Shown here piece after piece: positions 59,433 through 64,000 of a DNA stretch of 64,000 nt. The notes beneath the pieces were generated by a model. It was given only the letters and a program-made list of their open reading frames with translations, was not told where the DNA came from and searched no databases. Made by a program: the position numbers and the translations under genes. Origin of the DNA: Peribacillus deserti (GTDB lineage Bacteria > Bacillota > Bacilli > Bacillales > DSM-1321); the NCBI RefSeq assembly GCF_016909175.1, contig NZ_JAFBFI010000018.1, forward strand, positions 39,144 through 103,143, in the 5' to 3' direction. Numbering within the stretch: position 1 is the first letter of the stretch; each line of letters begins with the position of its first letter.

Positions 59433-60947
59433 TTGCACATTCAAATAAGAGGCATTGAAGACGAAAGGCTGATCAGGCCCTTCACTAATATAGCTAATTT
59501 ATTCTTCGAGGAATCCAAGGTTTCTTTTACCGCTGCTGAAAATCCAGATTTCCTCGCAGATTTTAAGATTGAAAGTCCCGTAAATCTAAAAGGAACTGTT
59601 ACCCTCCTTCATGTCGAAGAAGACAAAAGTTATCATACAAGTATTGAGGGAACCGTTGATCCTGGGAGTACAGAAAAAGAGCTGTTTAAACAGCTAAAGG
59701 ATGCACTTTGCAAGGCATATTTAACTTTGCTGCAAGAAGCTACCGGTATGGTCCAAAAGTGGGGAATATTAACCGGCATCCGTCCTACCAAGCTGCTGCA
59801 TAAGAAGACCCAGGCAGGAATACCTCAAGCAGAGTCACATCAGGATTTGCTGGAGAATTATCTAATCTCACCGGAAAAAATTAATCTTATGCAAAATATA
59901 GTAGAACGGCAGCTTAGTGTGGTTCCTGATCTTTACACACTTCAAAATGAGGTCAGCATCTACATCGGAATTCCTTTCTGCCCAACAAAATGTGCGTATT
60001 GCACGTTTCCTGCCTATGCAATAAATGGGAGGCAAGGCTCCGTTAATTCCTTCTTAGGCGGTCTTCATTACGAAATGCGTGAAATAGGCAAATGGCTGAG
60101 AGAAAATAATATTCGCATCACTACGGTTTATTATGGCGGGGGAACCCCAACAAGCATTACGGCAGAAGAAATGGACATGCTCTATGAAGAGATGTATGAG
60201 TCATTTCCTGATGTGGACAACATCAGGGAAATAACGGTTGAAGCCGGAAGACCTGATACGATAACGCCTGAAAAACTAGAGGTATTAAAAAAGTGGAATA
60301 TTGACCGCATCAGTATTAATCCTCAATCTTATATCCAGGAAACGTTAAAAGCAATCGGCCGCCATCATACGGTGGAAGAAACGATTGAAAAATATAAACT
60401 GGCAAGAGAAATGGGTATGAACAATATAAATATGGATTTAATTATTGGCCTGCCTGGCGAAGGGACGAAGGAATTTGAATACACCTTGAGCGAGACAGAA
60501 AAATTAATGCCCGAGTCGTTGACTGTTCATACACTTTCCTTCAAACGAGCGTCAGAAATGACCAGAAATAAACAAAAATATCAAGTGGCTTCCAGAACAG
60601 AAGTCGAAGGCATGATGGGGATGGCAGAGGAATGGACGGCAGAGCATGGCTACACTCCATACTACCTGTACCGCCAAAAAAATATTCTTGGAAACCTGGA
60701 GAACGTAGGATATTCAGTGCCAGGACAGGAAAGCATTTATAACATCATGATCATGGAAGAAATGCAGACGATTATTGGCATCGGATGCGGAGCTGCAAGT
60801 AAGTTTGTACATCCGCATACAGGAAAAATCACTCAATTTGCCAATCCAAAGGATCCTAAATCATACAATGACAGCTTTGAAAGCTATACTACACAAAAGA
60901 TCACCCTGCTAGAGGAAACTTTTTCAACAAATAAAACAATACGATAA
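59433..60947 (+). CDS. hemZ: Oxygen-independent coproporphyrinogen III oxidase-like HemZ
   Basis: Radical SAM enzyme of anaerobic haem synthesis, decarboxylating coproporphyrinogen III. TTG start five bases after AAGGTGA (product MHIQIRGIEDERLI); the in-frame GTG three codons earlier is part of that ribosome site. The 504 residues have a HemZ-specific N-terminal domain of ~165 residues. The 4Fe-4S/SAM motif CPTKCAYC follows at Cys183, 187 and 190, with YYGGGTPT and VEAGRPD. The length and N-domain distinguish it from HemN (~380-450). B. subtilis hemZ is likewise next to yhaX. Confidence 0.93.
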   Translation: MHIQIRGIEDERLIRPFTNIANLFFEESKVSFTAAENPDFLADFKIESPVNLKGTVTLLHVEEDKSYHTSIEGTVDPGSTEKELFKQLKDALCKAYLTLLQEATGMVQKWGILTGIRPTKLLHKKTQAGIPQAESHQDLLENYLISPEKINLMQNIVERQLSVVPDLYTLQNEVSIYIGIPFCPTKCAYCTFPAYAINGRQGSVNSFLGGLHYEMREIGKWLRENNIRITTVYYGGGTPTSITAEEMDMLYEEMYESFPDVDNIREITVEAGRPDTITPEKLEVLKKWNIDRISINPQSYIQETLKAIGRHHTVEETIEKYKLAREMGMNNINMDLIIGLPGEGTKEFEYTLSETEKLMPESLTVHTLSFKRASEMTRNKQKYQVASRTEVEGMMGMAEEWTAEHGYTPYYLYRQKNILGNLENVGYSVPGQESIYNIMIMEEMQTIIGIGCGAASKFVHPHTGKITQFANPKDPKSYNDSFESYTTQKITLLEETFSTNKTIR

Positions 60948-60961
60948 TAATATGTAAGTCT

Positions 60962-60987
60962 GAGCCCTGCTATAGGGCTTTTTTTTG
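60962..60987 (+). terminator. Terminator of hemZ
   Basis: AGCCCT/AGGGCT with a five-base loop and T8. Confidence 0.83.
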
Positions 60988-61163
60988 TCATTGCCATAGT
61001 TGAAGCAGGGTCGTGAGGCGGTTAGTTGTTAAAAAAAATAGAGCTAAAGCCAAAGTCGTTCTTTTGACAAGACAGCAGCGCCTAAAATAATCATTAGAGG
61101 AAGGAATAACTCTTACACGTAAAGAACTATATATATATCAATAAATTTTAGGAGGAAAGTACT

Positions 61164-62783
61164 ATGATGAATACTCCTTTGTTAATGACCCAAATGTTAG
61201 AGAGAGCCGAAAAATATTTCTCAAAAAAGCAGGTGATTTCACGGACAGATGGCGGGATACACAGATTTACATACAAAGAAATGGGAGAAAGAACGAGAAG
61301 ATTGGCCAGCTGCCTAAAAGAATTAGGCGTTGAAAAAGGTGACCGCGTTGGAACCATGGCCTGGAACCATCATCGCCATTTAGAAGCATACTTTGCTGTA
61401 CCCTGTTCTGGTGCAGTGCTCCATACGATTAACATCCGCTTAGCACCTCAGCAAATTGCTTACATTATTAATCACGCTGAAGATAAAGTGTTGCTGATAG
61501 ATTCTGATCTTCTGCCGCTCATTCAATCAATAAAAGACGAACTTCATACAGTGAAAGCATTTATTATCATGACAGATAACGAATCGCTTCCTGACACAAA
61601 CCTCAGCCCTGTTTTTCATTATGAAAGACTTCTAGAAGAAGGCAATCCGCTGTTCCAATTTGAACAAAACCTTGATGAAAATGATCCTGCAGGCATGTGC
61701 TATACATCTGCAACTACAGGAAATCCAAAGGGTGTGGTATATACACACCGTGGGATTGTACTTCACAGCATGGCCCTTGGACTTGCTGACAGTGCAGCTT
61801 TGAGTGAAAAAGATATTGCGATGCCAATCGTTCCTATGTTTCATGTGAATGCATGGGGGTTGCCCTTTGCTGGAGTATGGTTTGGAACAACGCTGGTTCT
61901 CCCGGGACCTTACTTTACCCCTAAACTGATTGCAGAACTGATTCAATCAGAAAAAGTTACGCTCTCAGCAGGAGTTCCTACAATATGGCTCGGACTTTTA
62001 AAAGAAATTGAAGAAAATCAGTATGACTTAAGCAGCTTAAGAGGATTGATATGCGGCGGATCGGCTGCACCTAAAGGTATGATAAAAGCCTTTGAACAAA
62101 AATATAATATCCCATTTATGCATGCTTACGGAATGACAGAAACCAGTCCAATCGTGCTTGTCTCCACATTGAAAAGTTATCAGCAGGAATTGCCAGAGGA
62201 AGAGATATTAGAACTTAAAGCGAAGCAGGGAGTTCTTATACCTGGACTTGAGATCAAAGTAATGGGGGCAAATGGCGAAGTGAGTCCTGATGGAAGAGAA
62301 ATGGGAGAACTGCTGATTCGAGGCCCCTGGATTGCTTCAGAATATTATAAAGATGATAGATCGCAAGACTCATTCAAGGATGGATGGCTTTATACAGGAG
62401 ATGTGGCTACCATTGATGGGGAGGGCTTTGTGAAAATTGTCGACAGAACCAAGGATTTAATAAAAAGCGGAGGAGAATGGATTTCCTCGGTAGATTTAGA
62501 GAATGCACTAATGGCCCATGAAGCTGTTTTCGAAGCAGCAGTGATTGCTGTACCGCATGAGCAGTGGCAGGAGCGCCCTTTAGCATGTGTGGTCTTAAAG
62601 GAAACATTCGAAGGAAGAGTTACACAAGAGGAATTGATTGAATTTATCTCACCGCAATTTGCAAAATGGTGGATTCCGGATGAAATCATCTTTATGAAGG
62701 AGATTCCAAAAACATCAGTTGGTAAATTTCTAAAAAGAGCTTTGAGAGAACAAGTGACACAGGAAATATCTAAAACCAAGTAA
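61164..62783 (+). CDS. Long-chain acyl-CoA synthetase (AMP-binding family)
   Basis: ANL-superfamily ligase: fatty acid + CoA + ATP to acyl-CoA. The 539 residues show A3 P-loop YTSATTGNPKGVVYTHR, A5 motif MHAYGMTETSPI, the A7/A8 adenylate segment YTGDVATIDGEGFVKIVDRTKD and A8-A10 SGGEWISSVDLE through KTSVGKFLKR (catalytic Lys). The type resembles medium/long-chain ligases of the FadD/LcfB group, consistent with the beta-oxidation gene behind it. AGGAGG precedes the first of two ATGs. Chain-length preference is not deducible. Confidence 0.9.
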   Translation: MMNTPLLMTQMLERAEKYFSKKQVISRTDGGIHRFTYKEMGERTRRLASCLKELGVEKGDRVGTMAWNHHRHLEAYFAVPCSGAVLHTINIRLAPQQIAYIINHAEDKVLLIDSDLLPLIQSIKDELHTVKAFIIMTDNESLPDTNLSPVFHYERLLEEGNPLFQFEQNLDENDPAGMCYTSATTGNPKGVVYTHRGIVLHSMALGLADSAALSEKDIAMPIVPMFHVNAWGLPFAGVWFGTTLVLPGPYFTPKLIAELIQSEKVTLSAGVPTIWLGLLKEIEENQYDLSSLRGLICGGSAAPKGMIKAFEQKYNIPFMHAYGMTETSPIVLVSTLKSYQQELPEEEILELKAKQGVLIPGLEIKVMGANGEVSPDGREMGELLIRGPWIASEYYKDDRSQDSFKDGWLYTGDVATIDGEGFVKIVDRTKDLIKSGGEWISSVDLENALMAHEAVFEAAVIAVPHEQWQERPLACVVLKETFEGRVTQEELIEFISPQFAKWWIPDEIIFMKEIPKTSVGKFLKRALREQVTQEISKTK

Positions 62784-62785
62784 TA

Positions 62786-62815
62786 TTGTGACAAAATTCT
62801 TAATTTTTGTATAAT
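62786..62815 (+). promoter_or_regulatory. Promoter between the acyl-CoA synthetase and yhaR
   Basis: TTGTGA, 18 bp, TATAAT. A second -10 (TATAAT at 62842) overlaps the FadR-like box, so yhaR may have its own fatty-acid-responsive start. Confidence 0.55.
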
Positions 62816-62845
62816 ACTTATCTACAAACCCTAAACCCATGTATA

Positions 62846-62861
62846 ATGAATTCATATTCAT
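62846..62861. promoter_or_regulatory. FadR-like operator upstream of yhaR
   Basis: ATGAAT-TCAT-ATTCAT, palindromic with 6-bp arms, resembles the Bacillus FadR consensus TGAATGANTANTCATTCA in its outer half-sites. It overlaps the -10 TATAAT and lies about 20 bp before the yhaR start; this is where a repressor released by long-chain acyl-CoA would act. Confidence 0.5.
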
Positions 62862-62880
62862 TTAATAGGGAGGCATCCTA

Positions 62881-63675
62881 ATGGAAGCGGATACAACAAC
62901 AATTCAAAGTCTCGTCACAGTTACATATTCAGGAAGGCTGGCTGCTGTAGAGCTTAATCGACCTGAATCTATTAATGCACTAAATCTAGACTTGTTAAGA
63001 GAACTAGTTCTTACCCTTAAAGACTTAACAGTAAATGAACAAGTAGATATAGTCGTGTTAAAAGGAAAAGGCAAAGGGTTTTGTTCAGGCGGAGACATAA
63101 AGTCCATGCTTGCTTTATCAGACGAGAGCGATTTCTTTGCAATGATGGATATCATCACTGAACTTTCCATGACGTTGTACTGCATGCCAAAATTAACTCT
63201 TTGTGCAGTCCATGGTGCCGCCGCGGGACTGGGACTAACCATCGCTCTTGCCTGTGATCATATCATTGCTGATTCCAAAAGTAAGATTGCCATGAACTTC
63301 ATTGGAATTGGGCTCATTCCTGATGGAGGAGGACATTTCTTCCTGGAACGAAGACTAGGTGAGGTAAAAGCAAAAGAGCTGATTTGGGAAGGTAAAGTAT
63401 TAACTGCCAATGAAGCAATTGAAAAAAGACTAATTCATGAAAGTACAGACAACCTGGAAGCCGCTGTTAAACAAAAAATTAATGAGTGGAAACAAAAACC
63501 TGTAGCGGCCATGATAAAAACAAAGAAAATACTAGCAGAAAACAACAGACCTAACCTTCTCAAAATCCTAGAATTAGAAAAACATGGACAGCTAAAAATG
63601 AGACGAACACAAGACCACCTAGAAGGCATCCAAGCCTTCGTAGAAAAAAGAAAACCCAAATTCACAGGGAACTAG
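62881..63675 (+). CDS. yhaR: Enoyl-CoA hydratase/isomerase family protein (YhaR-like)
   Basis: Crotonase-fold enzyme hydrating 2-enoyl-CoA in fatty-acid degradation. The 264 residues have LAAVELNRPESINALN at the N-terminus, oxyanion-hole segments GKGFCSGGDIKSMLAL and HGAAAGLGLTIALACD. The first catalytic Glu position (GAAAGLG-x-x-IA) follows the variant form, while the second region GIGLIPDGGGHFFLERRLG has Asp in place of the usual second Glu. This substitution occurs in hydratase-like and isomerase-like members, so the exact reaction is uncertain. GGGAGG precedes ATG. Follows an acyl-CoA synthetase and a FadR-like box. Confidence 0.88.
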   Translation: MEADTTTIQSLVTVTYSGRLAAVELNRPESINALNLDLLRELVLTLKDLTVNEQVDIVVLKGKGKGFCSGGDIKSMLALSDESDFFAMMDIITELSMTLYCMPKLTLCAVHGAAAGLGLTIALACDHIIADSKSKIAMNFIGIGLIPDGGGHFFLERRLGEVKAKELIWEGKVLTANEAIEKRLIHESTDNLEAAVKQKINEWKQKPVAAMIKTKKILAENNRPNLLKILELEKHGQLKMRRTQDHLEGIQAFVEKRKPKFTGN

Positions 63676-63800
63676 AAAAGCGGAAGCGCCTTGCTCAGAC
63701 CCGACAAGCATAAGACGAGCAGGCCGTGGAAAGCGATTTTCCTTTCCATGGACTGATGGGCTTATGACTCGAGGGTCTAGGCGCTGCAGCTAGACACCAA
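63676..63800. repeat. Interspersed long-hairpin repeat
   Basis: The element begins at the base after the yhaR stop. Outer arms AGCGCC/GGCGCT, then GACCC-GA..CATAAG / CTTATGACTCGAGGGTC, and central CCGTGGAAAG/CTTTCCATGG form one long imperfect hairpin. Ends carry GAAAAGCGGA on both sides (63676 and 63801). Sequences of this type (GAAAAGCGGAAGCGCC...) are scattered through Bacillaceae genomes (recollection). Possibly a MITE-like or REP-like element. Confidence 0.82.
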
Positions 63801-64000
63801 GAAAAGCGGAGAACGGTGCTTTTCAGGAACGATACCTTATAGGCACAATGACTAACGTAATTATTGTAAGCACTTCAATCATAGAAAAGCAGACACCTGA
63901 CAGGCATAAGAAACTCACATGATTACTTGACTCACACCCCAAGATGAAAATATTTCATCTTGGGTTTTTGTATTGCTCGCTATTCCCATAATGGTTAATG
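63801..64000. other. Window end, terminator and unassigned sequence
   Basis: No ORF with a ribosome site. The terminator at 63938 lies 260 bp after yhaR and beyond the repeat, so it either ends the yhaR transcript or belongs to a gene outside the window. Confidence 0.4.
63938..63968. terminator. Terminator beyond the yhaR repeat
   Basis: CCCAAGATGAAA/TTTCATCTTGGG, a 12-bp arm pair around a very small loop, followed by TTTTTG. Confidence 0.85.

Overview
The window is a chromosomal segment of a low-GC Gram-positive endospore-former-type bacterium (Bacillaceae). The evidence is AGGAGG-type ribosome sites with frequent TTG/GTG starts, sigma-A promoters, a cre site, a THI-box riboswitch, GsiB-like KGG proteins, an RsbS/RsbT pair, lipoteichoic acid synthase, and gene pairs with B. 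subtilis-like order (ltaS-type/yfnA, yxkF/msmX, yheE/yheA, yhaX/hemZ, yhaR, bmrCD). No rRNA, tRNA, prophage, CRISPR array or intact transposase was recognised. Species is not assignable from what I can see.

Layout. 0.3-3.2 kb: a TetR regulator divergent from a DHA2 multidrug exporter. 3.2-8.8 kb: a zinc/cadmium module (czrA, cadC, cadA, czcD) with three recognisable ArsR-type operators, interrupted by an orphan rsbS-rsbT pair that is preceded by a promoter-plus-terminator non-coding transcript. 9-16 kb: two paralogous coiled-coil/M23 peptidoglycan hydrolases, chromate transporter chrA, and an FtsW/RodA-type protein. 15.9-17 kb: three tandem GsiB-like stress proteins, one with a sigma-B-like promoter. 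17-22.7 kb: a small zincin, yisL, ltaS (with a WalR-like box) and the yfnA permease.

22.8-25.1 kb: a self-contained peptide quorum-sensing cassette. It has an XRE-HTH/TPR receptor of the RNPP type, a 45-codon secreted pro-peptide overlapping its stop codon, a near-perfect palindrome at the promoter, and two further small genes. 25-31.8 kb: CorA-like transporter, modAB without modC, a four-SH3b amidase, a 43-residue CxxCxGxG protein, uppP and an AI-2E-family permease. 31.8-36.3 kb: two paralogous CNNM/CorC-type (DUF21-CBS) membrane proteins, each preceded by a Shine-Dalgarno/anti-Shine-Dalgarno leader able to form mutually exclusive hairpins, with a DedA protein between them. 36.6-37.5 kb: TPP riboswitch and thiT. 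37.5-45 kb: UspA protein, class A PBP, two tiny membrane-peptide genes, an HPr-like protein, isoaspartyl dipeptidase and an MFS exporter.

45.2-49.7 kb: the heterodimeric multidrug ABC exporter bmrC-bmrD. Its long leader carries a 23-codon upstream ORF and four segments arranged as a classical ribosome-mediated attenuator, then a second 18-codon ORF. The exporter is flanked by inverted copies of a GC-rich interspersed repeat. 50-64 kb: cre-controlled pullulanase, fumarase, msmX sugar-ABC ATPase with its yxkF-type regulator, yheE, yheA, a HAD protein lacking its canonical first aspartate, hemZ, an acyl-CoA synthetase, yhaR with a FadR-like box, and a long-hairpin interspersed repeat.

The themes are envelope synthesis and remodelling, metal and drug efflux, and RNA-based control. 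The best candidates for undescribed biology are the RNPP cassette, the twin SD/anti-SD leaders, the bmr-type attenuator with its repeat insertion, and the orphan rsbST unit with its leader RNA. Protein identities rest on recognising motifs and family resemblance by eye; no database search was run.
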